The notes beneath the pieces were generated by a model. The model saw only the letters and a list, made by a program, of their open reading frames with translations. It did not search any database and was not told the DNA's origin. 64,000 bases of DNA, taken from Sulfuricella sp. T08. GTDB lineage: Bacteria; Pseudomonadota; Gammaproteobacteria; Burkholderiales; Sulfuricellaceae. Numbering within the stretch: position 1 is the first letter of the stretch; each line of letters opens with the position of its first letter. Position numbers and translations under genes: made by a program. The stretch is taken from contig NZ_DF967522.1 in the NCBI RefSeq assembly GCF_000971475.1, forward strand, positions 85,403-149,402, written 5' to 3'. Shown piece by piece: positions 23,765 to 31,855 of this stretch.

Positions 23765-24772
23765 TCATTCCTCCATGCAAAGCGTTAAAGAAGCATCCCA
23801 GGCAGGCAATGCCACACCAAATGACCGATTTAGCTTGGCGGAAGACAACATGGAATACAGGGGCCTTGGGGCAGGCAAAGGATATTCGGACGTGGCGATG
23901 GGAATCAAGTTCGGTGAGGGATGAGGGATGAGGGGTGAGAGGTTGTTTCCTTGAGGCGACACGGATTCAAGGATGGCTTTAGCAAACCCGTACCAGGAAG
24001 TCCGGCCGGCTGCCGTGAGGTGATAAAGACCTCCGCGATCGCTCAGCACTGGGGCAAATCCCCCCTGCCCCCCTTTCCTAAAGGGGGGAAAAGGCACTGG
24101 GCGATCATCCGGCTCCAGGAGGGGGCGCCTATCTGGTCGTCCACTATCTTCAATTTCCAAAGGGGGGAGGGAAAGGCACTGGGCGAGAATGATCGCCGTG
24201 GCCTCGGCGATCATCCGACTCCAGGTGGGGGCGCCGATCTGGTCGTCGACGATCTTCAATTCGTCCCGTTCTTTGGCCAGCCGCAGGATGGTCAGCAGGA
24301 AGTTCCTGCCGCGCAGGCCATACACCCAACTGGTCCGGAAGATCAGGTGCGGGATGCCCGCTGCCTGGACCGCCTGTTCGCCAGCAAGCTTGGTTTTGCC
24401 GTAAACGCTGATCGGGTTGGGAATATCTTCCTCGGTGTAAGGTGATGTTTTTGTGCCGTCGAACACATAGTCGGTGGAATAGTGAACCATTGCGGCACCA
24501 AGCTGCCTGGCCTCTTCCGCCATGATGCCAGGCGCGATGCCGTTGATCGCCATGGCCAGTTCAGGCTCACTCTCCGCTTTGTCGACGGCGGTATAGGCAG
24601 CGGCGTTGACAATCAAATCCGGCCGGATTGTTCGGATGGCGTTTCGGATCGAGTCGGGGTTCGCCAGATCCATGCCCTGGCGATCGACGGCGACCACGTC
24701 GCCCAAAATGGCCAAGGTGCGCTGCAGTTCCCACCCGACTTGGCCATTCTTGCCCGTTAGAAGAATTTTCAT
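23765..24772 (-). CDS. rmlD: dTDP-4-dehydrorhamnose reductase with two low-complexity inserts
   Basis: A 335-residue RmlD, about 35-40 residues longer than usual. Core motifs are LLTGKNGQVGWELQR, HYSTDYVFDG, the active site YGKTKLAGE, VDDQIGAPTWSRMIAEAT and GLYHLTAAGRTSWYGFAKAI. Between ILAQC and GLYHL an insert of about 45 residues includes LEIEDSGRPDRRPLLEPDDR and PFPPFRKGGQGGF. A second insert near the C-terminus (LSPLIPHPSPN) comes from GATGAGGG-type repeats at 23918-23941. Both lie in surface-loop positions, so activity may be kept. It is separated from rmlC by the HEPN/MNT genes. Confidence 0.88.
   Translation of the reverse strand: MKILLTGKNGQVGWELQRTLAILGDVVAVDRQGMDLANPDSIRNAIRTIRPDLIVNAAAYTAVDKAESEPELAMAINGIAPGIMAEEARQLGAAMVHYSTDYVFDGTKTSPYTEEDIPNPISVYGKTKLAGEQAVQAAGIPHLIFRTSWVYGLRGRNFLLTILRLAKERDELKIVDDQIGAPTWSRMIAEATAIILAQCLSLPPLEIEDSGRPDRRPLLEPDDRPVPFPPFRKGGQGGFAPVLSDRGGLYHLTAAGRTSWYGFAKAILESVSPQGNNLSPLIPHPSPNLIPIATSEYPLPAPRPLYSMLSSAKLNRSFGVALPAWDASLTLCMEE
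24088..24262. repeat. Partial duplication inside rmlD, second copy out of frame
   Basis: The block GATCATCCGGCTCCAGGAGG at 24110 onward, running to CTTCAATT at 24158, repeats the block GATCATCCGACTCCAGGTGG near 24210-24262 with a few changes. Both copies are preceded by GGCACTGGGCGA. In the downstream copy the coding frame gives ELKIVDDQIGAPTWSRMIA; the other copy would read KLKIVDDQIGAPSWSRMIA, but in a different frame from the one used. A G/C-rich palindromic repeat (CCCCCCTTTCCTAAAGGGGGG) at 24069-24090 lies next to it. Confidence 0.8.
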
Positions 24773-24784
24773 GTCGCCCTTCCG

Positions 24785-25171
24785 TCAGGTGCTCGCCGTT
24801 TTCAGTGCCGAGCATAGTCCCATCAGCGGCGGGATAAAACTTGGTAGGGAATCGTAGACAGTCAAGGCATCCTTGACCTTGTAAGTGTGGGACATCCTGT
24901 TGCGGGCCTCCAGCATTTCAAGCCAAACCTCTTCGCTATCGACCCAGCCGCTTGCAAAGGCCTGCTTCAGGCAAGCCTTGGGAGACAGGCATTCCGGAAG
25001 GCCGGCATCCCGAGATGCGGCTTTGATCGCCTTCCAGGCAAGTTCGAAGGTAAACTCGAAATACTGAATGCATCCTGCTCTTAGCAGATCGCAGTTCGCG
25101 GGTTGGGACAATGCTGAACGCAACTGGATCAGCGCATTCTCAAAATCCGCCAGAATCCACATCTTATTCAT
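24785..25171 (-). CDS. HEPN-domain toxin-like protein (HI0074 type), pair 1
   Basis: A 128-residue all-helical HEPN protein of the nucleotidyltransferase substrate-binding (HI0074) type. The RX4HXY-like motif is EARNRMSHTYK near residue 95; FEFTFELAWKAIKAASRDAG is also typical. ATG 25169-25171 overlaps the MNT stop by 8 bases; an ATG three codons later is possible. With the MNT partner it forms a putative type VII toxin-antitoxin pair in which HEPN is an RNase and MNT modifies it. Confidence 0.88.
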   Translation of the reverse strand: MNKMWILADFENALIQLRSALSQPANCDLLRAGCIQYFEFTFELAWKAIKAASRDAGLPECLSPKACLKQAFASGWVDSEEVWLEMLEARNRMSHTYKVKDALTVYDSLPSFIPPLMGLCSALKTAST

Positions 25172-25481
25172 ACAGAAACTCAATCTGCTTCATGGCCCAT
25201 TCTCTAAACTCCGGGCTGACACGATTGAAGTCCACCCAATCGATCTTGTAGAGCGTAGGCAACGCGTCGAGCATATCTTCGATCGCGAAGTAATCGCGCA
25301 GGGGCAAGGGTTCTCCCCCAAACACTCCCACATCAAAGTCTGAACGGGGGCCGGCATCCCCCATGGCGCGGGAGCCAAAGAGGAATACTTTATGACCAAG
25401 CAGCATTGGCCCGGCTTTTTGTAATTGCCGTCTTAGCATTGCTTTGATTTCCAGTTCACGTTCTTTATCACCATGCAACAT
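25164..25481 (-). CDS. MNT-domain nucleotidyltransferase antitoxin, pair 1
   Basis: A 105-residue minimal nucleotidyltransferase. The catalytic motif is FLFGSRAMGDAGPRSDFDVGV, i.e. GSX10DXD. It precedes and overlaps its HEPN partner, the standard order. In characterised HEPN/MNT systems (HepT/MntA of Shewanella) the MNT protein adds AMP to a tyrosine of the HEPN RX4HXY motif; that this applies here is inference. Confidence 0.88.
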   Translation of the reverse strand: MLHGDKERELEIKAMLRRQLQKAGPMLLGHKVFLFGSRAMGDAGPRSDFDVGVFGGEPLPLRDYFAIEDMLDALPTLYKIDWVDFNRVSPEFREWAMKQIEFLYE

Positions 25482-25504
25482 GGCACCATTCCTCTAAAGG
25501 ATTT

Positions 25505-25969
25505 TCACGTCAATCCAGCGGCGCCCAGACGGCCTAGCCAATCCTGGTACTGCGCGGCCAGAGACCGGGCTGCGTCAATTGCCGCCATTAGCGCGGCGAA
25601 ACGAACCTCTGGCTGGTCAGGATATTCGTGAGCCATGCGGTTGCGAACCTCGCGCCAGTCCAGCCAGTTTTCAACATTGAGGTAACCCATCTTTTCCAGG
25701 CGGTTAAGCCGGTCGCGCATGGGCCACTCTTCAAAAGGCTCGCGCAGAATGGAGAGTGTTGCCGGAATCAGGCGCTCCCCTACCGTGTCCTGCAATTTGA
25801 TGAAGCGGAAAAGAAGTTGGTCGACAATCCGTACCCTGACACGATCAGCCTCTAACACCTCCCATGAGGTGGCTGGCGAACGATCCCACTCGGCAAGCGC
25901 TTCAGCGAGCGTTTCCACGTGGCGATCCGCCTCCCAGATCGCCGCCTTGATCTTGTCCGTCGCACTCAT
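25505..25969 (-). CDS. HEPN-domain toxin-like protein, pair 2
   Basis: A 154-residue helical protein with the motif WREVRNRMAHEYPDQPE near residue 107, containing R-X4-H-X-Y. The upstream part (FRFIKLQDTVGERLIPATL) matches HEPN proteins found next to MNT genes. Its start overlaps the MNT stop as ATGA (25966-25969). It is 23 bases upstream of the pair-1 MNT gene, so pairs 1 and 2 may be co-transcribed. Confidence 0.82.
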   Translation of the reverse strand: MSATDKIKAAIWEADRHVETLAEALAEWDRSPATSWEVLEADRVRVRIVDQLLFRFIKLQDTVGERLIPATLSILREPFEEWPMRDRLNRLEKMGYLNVENWLDWREVRNRMAHEYPDQPEVRFAALMAAIDAARSLAAQYQDWLGRLGAAGLT

Positions 25970-26283
25970 ACCTGTGCCACCTTCAGGCCATCACGTTTCG
26001 CCATAGCCACCACCGCACGCGAGTCTTTCTGGCCCCGTGTGGCAATCACGACATCGATGCGCTGCTCATCGAGTGCTCGATAAATACGGGATACGAAACG
26101 GGTGCGGCGCTGCACCAGTTCAGCTGGCGACATGGCCTCCGGCGTTTCTACCAGGAGATCAATGTCACCGCCGCGCGCCGCGTCCTGCAACCGCGAGCCG
26201 AAGAGAAACACCGCCGTTCCGGGGGCGAAGGCATCGCGAGCAGCTTGCACGATGGCATCCACTTCTTTTGGCTGCAATCTCAT
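25966..26283 (-). CDS. MNT-domain nucleotidyltransferase antitoxin, pair 2
   Basis: A 105-residue MNT protein starting MRLQPKEVDAIVQAARDAF at ATG 26281-26283. The active site is FLFGSRLQDAARGGDIDLLV. Seven more codons upstream overlap the pair-3 HepT gene and were excluded. Sequence near the active site is very similar to the orphan MNT protein at 22644-22943, suggesting a shared origin. Confidence 0.86.
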   Translation of the reverse strand: MRLQPKEVDAIVQAARDAFAPGTAVFLFGSRLQDAARGGDIDLLVETPEAMSPAELVQRRTRFVSRIYRALDEQRIDVVIATRGQKDSRAVVAMAKRDGLKVAQV

Positions 26284-26293
26284 ATCTTTGCTT

Positions 26294-26707
26294 TCATAAA
26301 GCAATTTTCAGAATGATCTTCGAAAACTCCAAGAAGTCGGAAATGCGGTGCTGCAGGATGCTTCGTAGAATATCGAGATTAAGCTTCCGGTAATCGTGCA
26401 CTGCGATATTACGAAACCCAACCATCGCCTGGAGATGTTCGGACAGATCGCTCGGCAGAATCCCCGCCTGATGTAGCATAACGAAGGCATCCCGACTTTC
26501 CTGGGGAACCCCGAGGCGCCTCAGACGGACAATATGCATTGCCGCATCGATAGCCGCCTCGCAAGCACGCTGCAAATTAAGGATGATCGAGTCCTGCCGC
26601 GTGAAGTCTGTATCGAGTTCATTTTCGTGGTCTCGATATTCTTCGTCGATTCGTGCAAGGCACCGCTCAATAATTCCAGCCTTGTTGAGCAAAACGTCAT
26701 CCGGCAT
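26294..26707 (-). CDS. hepT: HepT-like (DUF86) HEPN toxin, pair 3
   Basis: A 137-residue DUF86/HepT protein starting MPDDVLLNKAGIIERCLARI. The RX4HXY active site is MVGFRNIAVHDYRKL near residue 105. CEAAIDAAMHIVRLRRLGVP is the conserved second helix. HepT proteins act as RNases that are silenced by AMP addition on the motif tyrosine. It overlaps the MntA-like stop by 11 bases. Confidence 0.9.
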   Translation of the reverse strand: MPDDVLLNKAGIIERCLARIDEEYRDHENELDTDFTRQDSIILNLQRACEAAIDAAMHIVRLRRLGVPQESRDAFVMLHQAGILPSDLSEHLQAMVGFRNIAVHDYRKLNLDILRSILQHRISDFLEFSKIILKIAL

Positions 26708-27101
26708 ACACGCTTCCCCTTGCCCGGATATCCGCCAGGATTTCGCGCCGCTCTTCATTTAATCTGGCATATTCCGAAAAAACCGTGGTCTCAAATAATC
26801 CAACCACAGCCTCATCGCGACAATAGAGCCGCTCTCCTTGCGCCACAACCTGCGACCTCATCACTGTTGATGCTGCTCGCAAATCTACCAAATCCACGTC
26901 ACGTGAAAGCATTTTCGCCAATTTTTGGGCTGTTTCCCAGCGGACAAGGGGGGGCAAGGGCTGTAATGGCAACACCGCCAAATCGATATCGCTCTCCCTT
27001 CGCTCCTGCTGAGTTCCCCAGCTACCAAAACGATAAACCGCCAATACGCCGGGCAGACTATTAAGAAGCATTTCGATAATTTGGGACTGCAATTTATTCA
27101 T
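26697..27101 (-). CDS. mntA: MntA-like nucleotidyltransferase antitoxin, pair 3
   Basis: A 134-residue MntA-type protein with the motif YRFGSWGTQQERRESDIDLA, a perfect GSX10DXD. It is larger than the other MNT proteins here and carries the extra C-terminal helices of MntA (VFSEYARLNEERREILADI). It is first in the run of HEPN/MNT genes, so a promoter may lie in 27102-27275 downstream of rmlC. Confidence 0.9.
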   Translation of the reverse strand: MNKLQSQIIEMLLNSLPGVLAVYRFGSWGTQQERRESDIDLAVLPLQPLPPLVRWETAQKLAKMLSRDVDLVDLRAASTVMRSQVVAQGERLYCRDEAVVGLFETTVFSEYARLNEERREILADIRARGSVYAG

Positions 27102-27275
27102 CGGGTATGAGACGCCTAGGGAAACACCAAATGGCCTTTTCCAAAAAAGGCTTATAGTTGGTCGCTCACAATAATACTATCTGCATCTTATAAATCACAA
27201 CCAACGCCAATCAAAACCAGCGCCGTTCACGTTTTCCTCCTCTCCTGCGAGCGGGAGAGGATTGATGAGAGGGAC

Positions 27276-27821
27276 TCAGGCAAACACTTCAGCATCTGGC
27301 AAACGGGAGCCCAACGAGTCCTTCGCAGAAAGCACTGGCGAGTTTTCAAGCGGCCACTGTATACCCAAGTCCGGATCATTCCAGACAATGCAGCGTTCAT
27401 GCTCAGGCGCCCAGTAATCAGTGGTTTTATACAAGAATTCAGCATAGTCGGACAACACCAGAAAGCCATGCGCGAAACCCGGGGGAATCCAGGCCATGCG
27501 CTTGTTTTCCGCCGACAGGTTGAACCCCGCCCATTTCCCGAAGGTGGGCGAGCTCTTGCGGACATCCACCGCAACATCGAACACCTCGCCTGCAATCACT
27601 CGCACCAGTTTTCCCTGCGGCTGTTTGATCTGGTAATGAAGGCCGCGCAGCACATTTTTTGCCGAGCGGGAGTGGTTGTCCTGAACGAAATGTGCCGTAA
27701 TCCCCGCCACCTCCGCCAGTACTTTCTCATTGTAGCTCTCGAAAAAAAAGCCGCGCTCGTCGCCATACACTTTGGGTTCGAGGATCAATACATCAGGGAT
27801 GGTGCTCCGAATAACCTTCAT
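27276..27821 (-). CDS. rmlC: dTDP-4-dehydrorhamnose 3,5-epimerase
   Basis: A 181-residue canonical RmlC cupin. It shows VIRSTIPDVLILEPKVYGDE, then QDNHSRSAKNVLRGLHYQIK with the catalytic histidine, PPGFAHGFLVLSDYAEFLYK and the YKTTDYW segment. The ATG overlaps the rmlA stop by one base (TGATG at 27819-27823). It acts on dTDP-4-keto-6-deoxyglucose in the dTDP-L-rhamnose pathway. Confidence 0.95.
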   Translation of the reverse strand: MKVIRSTIPDVLILEPKVYGDERGFFFESYNEKVLAEVAGITAHFVQDNHSRSAKNVLRGLHYQIKQPQGKLVRVIAGEVFDVAVDVRKSSPTFGKWAGFNLSAENKRMAWIPPGFAHGFLVLSDYAEFLYKTTDYWAPEHERCIVWNDPDLGIQWPLENSPVLSAKDSLGSRLPDAEVFA

Positions 27822-28696
27822 CAGAATAGTCTTTCCTGCAGCAGCCCCTGCAAATAACGCCCATAGCCATTTTTGCTCAATGGGATAGCCAGTTTTTCCA
27901 GTTGCTCCGCTGAAATATAGCCCATGCGGTAAGCGATCTCTTCCGGGCAGGCGATCTTGAGGCCTTGGCGCTTTTCAATCGTCTCGATGAACTGAGATGC
28001 CTCCAGGAGGGATTCGTGCGTACCGGTATCGAGCCAGGCCATGCCGCGGCCCATGACCGCCACTTCCAGCCGCCCCTGGCTCAGGTATAGCCTGTTGACG
28101 TCGGTAATCTCCAGCTCGCCTCGGGGAGAAGGCTTGAGCGACCGCGCTATTTCCACCACTCGATTATCATAGAAATACAGGCCGGTCACCGCATAGCGGG
28201 ATTTCGGCTTGAGTGGTTTTTCCTCAATGGAAAGAGCCTGGCCGGCTTGATCAAATTCCACCACGCCATAGCGTTCGGGGTCTTGCACCGGGTAGGCGAA
28301 TACCGTCGCCCCGCTGTCCTTTTTCGCCGCGGCCTGCAAATCATCCGCCAATTCGTGGCCGTAAAAGATATTGTCGCCCAGCACCAGGGCACACGGTTCA
28401 TCGCCAATGAAATCCGCGCCGATAATGAACGCCTGGGCAATGCCCTCCGGCTCAGGCTGCACCGCGTAGCGGATGTTGAGACCCCAGCGCGCACCATCGC
28501 CCAGCAATTGCTCGAAGCGCGGCGTATCCTGAGGCGTGGAAATGATCAGGATGTCGCGTATCCCGGCCAGCATCAGCGTGGACAGGGGGTAATAAATCAT
28601 CGGCTTGTCGTACACCGGCAGCAACTGTTTGGAAACCGCCAGGGTGACCGGATGCAGGCGTGTGCCGGAGCCCCCGGCGAGGACAATTCCTTTCAT
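27821..28696 (-). CDS. rmlA: Glucose-1-phosphate thymidylyltransferase
   Basis: A 291-residue nucleotidyltransferase: [20 protein letters not shown] at the N-terminus, [20 protein letters not shown] next, and [14 protein letters not shown] with the metal-binding Asp. The start is set by the 4-base ATGA overlap with rmlB (28693-28696); 31 upstream codons of open frame lie in rmlB. It makes dTDP-glucose, the first step of dTDP-L-rhamnose synthesis. Confidence 0.96.
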   Translation of the reverse strand: MKGIVLAGGSGTRLHPVTLAVSKQLLPVYDKPMIYYPLSTLMLAGIRDILIISTPQDTPRFEQLLGDGARWGLNIRYAVQPEPEGIAQAFIIGADFIGDEPCALVLGDNIFYGHELADDLQAAAKKDSGATVFAYPVQDPERYGVVEFDQAGQALSIEEKPLKPKSRYAVTGLYFYDNRVVEIARSLKPSPRGELEITDVNRLYLSQGRLEVAVMGRGMAWLDTGTHESLLEASQFIETIEKRQGLKIACPEEIAYRMGYISAEQLEKLAIPLSKNGYGRYLQGLLQERLF

Positions 28697-29763
28697 GGAA
28701 CCTCCCGATTCTGGTAATTCGCTTTCATCCATTTCTGGTATTCGCCGCTGACGATGCTCTCCACCCAGCCCATGTTGTCGAGGTACCATGCCACGGTTTC
28801 ACGGATGCCGGTCTCGAAGGTTTCCATCGGCTTCCAGCCCAGCTCGCGCTCGATTTTGCGCGCGTCGATGGCATAGCGGCGATCGTGGCCGGGACGATCC
28901 TTCACATAAGTGATCAGGGAAGCATAGGGTTTGCTGTCAGCAGCGGGCTTCAGCTCGTCGAGAATTGCGCACACGGTGTTCACCACATCGAGGTTGGTTT
29001 TCTCGTTCCAGCCGCCGATGTTATAGGTTTCGCCCAACCGGCCACCGCTCAGCACGGTACGGATTGCGGCGCAATGATCACCTACGTAAAGCCAGTCGCG
29101 CACATTCATTCCGTCACCGTAAATCGGCAATGGCTTGCCGTTCAGGGCATTAAGGATGATCAGGGGAATCAGCTTTTCCGGGAACTGGTATGCACCGTAA
29201 TTGTTCGAGCAGTTGGTGGTCAGCGTTGGTAGCCCGTAGGTGTGATGGTAAGCCCGCACCAGGTGATCGGACGCCGCCTTGGAGGCGGAGTAGGGGCTAT
29301 TCGGCGCATATGCCGTGGTTTCAGTGAACGGCGGATCGTTAGCACCAAGCGAACCGTACACCTCGTCGGTGGAAACGTGAAGGAAGCGGAATGCGGCTTT
29401 TTCTTCACCTTGCAACACCTGCCAGTAAGCCCGCACTTCTTCCAGCAGGCTGAAGGTGCCGTTGATGTTGGTCTGGATGAATTCGCCAGGGCCGTGGATG
29501 GATCGGTCGACGTGGCTTTCCGCGGCGAAATGAATTATGGCGCGGGGCTGGTGTTGGCTCAGCAGCTTGGCCACCAGTGTTCGGTCGTTGATGTCGCCCT
29601 GGACGAAAGCATGCCGAGGATCGTCTTTCAGATTGGCGAGATTTTCCAGGTTGCCGGCATAGGTCAGTTTATCCAGATTGACGACTGATTCACTGGTAGC
29701 TGAAATCCAGTCCAGGATAAAATTCGAGCCAATAAAGCCCGCACCGCCGGTAACCAGGATCAT
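28693..29763 (-). CDS. rmlB: dTDP-glucose 4,6-dehydratase
   Basis: A 356-residue SDR dehydratase starting [20 protein letters not shown]. The catalytic regions are [11 protein letters not shown] and [34 protein letters not shown] and YVGDHCAAI are also present. The start overlaps the stop of the upstream epimerase as ATGA (29760-29763). Gene order rmlB-A-C is continuous, while rmlD lies beyond the toxin-antitoxin genes. Confidence 0.96.
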   Translation of the reverse strand: MILVTGGAGFIGSNFILDWISATSESVVNLDKLTYAGNLENLANLKDDPRHAFVQGDINDRTLVAKLLSQHQPRAIIHFAAESHVDRSIHGPGEFIQTNINGTFSLLEEVRAYWQVLQGEEKAAFRFLHVSTDEVYGSLGANDPPFTETTAYAPNSPYSASKAASDHLVRAYHHTYGLPTLTTNCSNNYGAYQFPEKLIPLIILNALNGKPLPIYGDGMNVRDWLYVGDHCAAIRTVLSGGRLGETYNIGGWNEKTNLDVVNTVCAILDELKPAADSKPYASLITYVKDRPGHDRRYAIDARKIERELGWKPMETFETGIRETVAWYLDNMGWVESIVSGEYQKWMKANYQNREVP

Positions 29764-30779
29764 TTTGTCGCGCGCTCCCCGTAGTAACCCTTGAACCAAG
29801 TGGCAAACTTCGCTACCCCTTCGCTCAACGGCGTGTGCGGTGCAAAGCCAACCGCCTGGCTCAGTTCCTCGATATCCGCATAAGTGGCGACCACATCGCC
29901 ATCCTGCATCGGCAGCATGTTCTTGACGGCCTTCTTGCCGCAGGCGCTTTCGATGGTTTCGATGAATGTCATCAACTCCACCGGCTCATGGTTGCCGATA
30001 TTGTAGATCCGGTAAGGCGCATCGCTGCTGGCGGTATCGGGGGCATCCCGGTCGAATGACGGGTTGGGTTCCGCAACTTTATCCAGTACCCGCACCACGC
30101 CCTCTACGATGTCGTCAATATAGGTGAAATCGCGCTGCATCTTGCCCTGGTTGAATACGTCGATCGGCCGATCTTCAAGAATCGCGCTGGCAAACAGGGA
30201 AGGCGACATATCCGGCCGGCCCCAAGGCCCGTAAACGGTGAAAAATCTCAGCCCGGTGGTCGGCAAACGATAAAGGTGACTGTAGGTGTGGGCCATCAGT
30301 TCGTTGGATTTTTTGGTGGCGGCGTAGAGGCTAACCGGGTGATCGACGTTGTCATGCACGCTGAACGGCATATGCGTATTGGAACCATAGACGCTGGAGC
30401 TGCTGGCGTAAACCAGGTGCTCCACACCATTATGGCGGCAGCCTTCGAGCACGTTCAAGAAACCCACGATGTTGGTGTTGACGTAGGCATGGGGATTTAT
30501 TATCGAATAGCGTACGCCGGGCTGTGCCGCAAGATTGACGACGCGCTGAAATTTTTCCGTGGCGAACAGCGCTTCCATTGCAGCGCGCTCGGCCATGTCC
30601 AGCCTGACGAAGCGGAAGCCCGGGAGCGGCATGAGCTGCTTCAGGCGATCTTCCTTCAACTGGACATCGTAGTAATCGTTGAGGTTGTCGATGCCGACCA
30701 CCTCGACACCCTGCGCCAGCAAACGCTGGGCAACATGCATGCCGATAAAGCCGGCCACGCCGGTAATTAAAACTTTCAA
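29760..30779 (-). CDS. UDP-glucuronate 4-epimerase-like SDR
   Basis: A 339-residue extended SDR. The N-terminus [20 protein letters not shown] is followed by [20 protein letters not shown], typical of the GalE-like UDP-glucuronate epimerases (CapI/Gla). [20 protein letters not shown] and [20 protein letters not shown] add the YxxxK active site. It would interconvert UDP-GlcA and UDP-GalA for polysaccharide or LPS core. It overlaps rmlB by 4 bases and the upstream transferase by 4 bases. Confidence 0.88.
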   Translation of the reverse strand: MKVLITGVAGFIGMHVAQRLLAQGVEVVGIDNLNDYYDVQLKEDRLKQLMPLPGFRFVRLDMAERAAMEALFATEKFQRVVNLAAQPGVRYSIINPHAYVNTNIVGFLNVLEGCRHNGVEHLVYASSSSVYGSNTHMPFSVHDNVDHPVSLYAATKKSNELMAHTYSHLYRLPTTGLRFFTVYGPWGRPDMSPSLFASAILEDRPIDVFNQGKMQRDFTYIDDIVEGVVRVLDKVAEPNPSFDRDAPDTASSDAPYRIYNIGNHEPVELMTFIETIESACGKKAVKNMLPMQDGDVVATYADIEELSQAVGFAPHTPLSEGVAKFATWFKGYYGERATK

Positions 30780-31537
30780 GATTTCCCCTTTTTGTTCAAT
30801 TCATACAGTTTCGCGTATTTCACAAAACTGTTGAAACATCCTATAGCGATATGCACCAACCCCGGAAAGCCATCGAGAAAGCCGAGCCGGAGAAAATAGA
30901 ACTTCACAAATCTAAGCAACGGACTGGCCACCAATCGTCCGAATGAAACCTGTTTTCCTCGCCTGCACAACTCGTCCGCCTGCAGACTGGTATAGCGATT
31001 CTGTTTTTCCAGATAGGCGGCGAGGCTTTCCTGCGACTCATGCAGCAAATCACCCAGCAAACTGCCAACCGGTGAATCGGTAAGCACTTTTTCGTGAACC
31101 ACGTCCTCGCTCCAGTTGGCAACGCGTCGATCAAACAGGCGCAGACTCCAGTCGGGATAGCCCTCGCCATGCCTGAGCCAGCGGCCCATGAAGCGATTGC
31201 AGCGCGGCATCCGATAGGCTCGAAAGCGCGGCGCCTGCAGCGCCTCCACTATGCTTGCGCGTAGCGGGTCGCTGATCCGCTCGTCCGCATCCAGACACAG
31301 CACCCAGTCATGGCTGGCCTGTTCGACCGCAAATTGTTTTTGCCGGCCAAATCCGAGCCAGTCCTGGTGCAGCACCCGAGCGCCATATTTTAACGCGATT
31401 TCCCGGGTATCATCCCGGCTGCCGGAATCGACCACCACGACTTCATCAACGAAAGCGGCGCTTTTCAGGCAAGCCTCGATCTGGCTTGCCGCATTCAGGG
31501 CAATGATGACCACCGACAAGGGGGGGTTCTGCTGCAT
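30776..31537 (-). CDS. Family GT2 LPS glycosyltransferase, WaaE/KdtX-like
   Basis: A 253-residue GT-A transferase starting MQQNPPLSVVIIALNAASQI. The family signatures are VVVDSGSRDDTREIALKYGA, GFGRQKQFAVEQA and CLDADERISD, then RCNRFMGRWLRHGEGYPDWS and LLHESQESLAAYLEKQNRYT. These match WaaE-type inner-core beta-glucosyltransferases. The frame is open 34 codons upstream, but that part is an inverted-repeat element, so I use ATG 31535-31537. The end overlaps the epimerase start. Confidence 0.87.
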   Translation of the reverse strand: MQQNPPLSVVIIALNAASQIEACLKSAAFVDEVVVVDSGSRDDTREIALKYGARVLHQDWLGFGRQKQFAVEQASHDWVLCLDADERISDPLRASIVEALQAPRFRAYRMPRCNRFMGRWLRHGEGYPDWSLRLFDRRVANWSEDVVHEKVLTDSPVGSLLGDLLHESQESLAAYLEKQNRYTSLQADELCRRGKQVSFGRLVASPLLRFVKFYFLRLGFLDGFPGLVHIAIGCFNSFVKYAKLYELNKKGKS

Positions 31538-31557
31538 CCGCACTATCTGCCGAAATA

Positions 31558-31825
31558 AGGACTCGCTAATGGATAAGTTGGGCATACGCTGGGGCTGGTT
31601 GGGGTGCAGTCCTAGGCGCGAGACGCGCCGTTGTGCCATTCACAACAAGCGGCTCGCAACACCGGAATGCACCCCAACCAGCCCCAGCCCGAAGGGTTGT
31701 CGCGTATTCGGGCGTCTGCGGCGTTGCAAGGCTTGCGAATGGAACAACCATTCGCTGCACCTCGCGCCTTGCATCCATCCCGAATATGCAGCAACGTATG
31801 TCCAACTTATCCATTAGCGAGTCCT
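31558..31825 (-). repeat. Element A: 268-bp nested inverted-repeat element
   Basis: Outer 31-bp inverted repeats (31558-31588 and 31795-31825; AGGACTCGCTAATGGATAAG start) match at 30 of 31 positions. Adjacent to the left one is a perfect 20-bp stem (31589-31608 with 31668-31687). A third stem pairs 31697-31712 with 31779-31794 and encloses hairpins TGCAAGGC/GCCTTGCA and GCGAATGG/CCATTCGC. The core, GCGAATGGTTGTTCCATTCG on the minus strand, recurs in element B at 54356-54625, with the same layout but different stem sequences. It sits between divergent genes; no target duplication is obvious. Confidence 0.9.
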
Positions 31826-31855
31826 CAAGCCCATATTCTAGGCTAAAATACCGCG

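Noticed and set aside
23640-23924. Small plus-strand ORF between the antitoxin gene and rmlD
   Set aside because: It overlaps the rmlD 3' end antisense and shows no family signature; the 23564-23764 gap holds only a possible repeat fragment (AAAGGGGACGCACC).
31566-31817. ORFs on both strands across element A
   Set aside because: They mirror each other because of the inverted repeats and have no protein-family character; the sequence is explained by stems.
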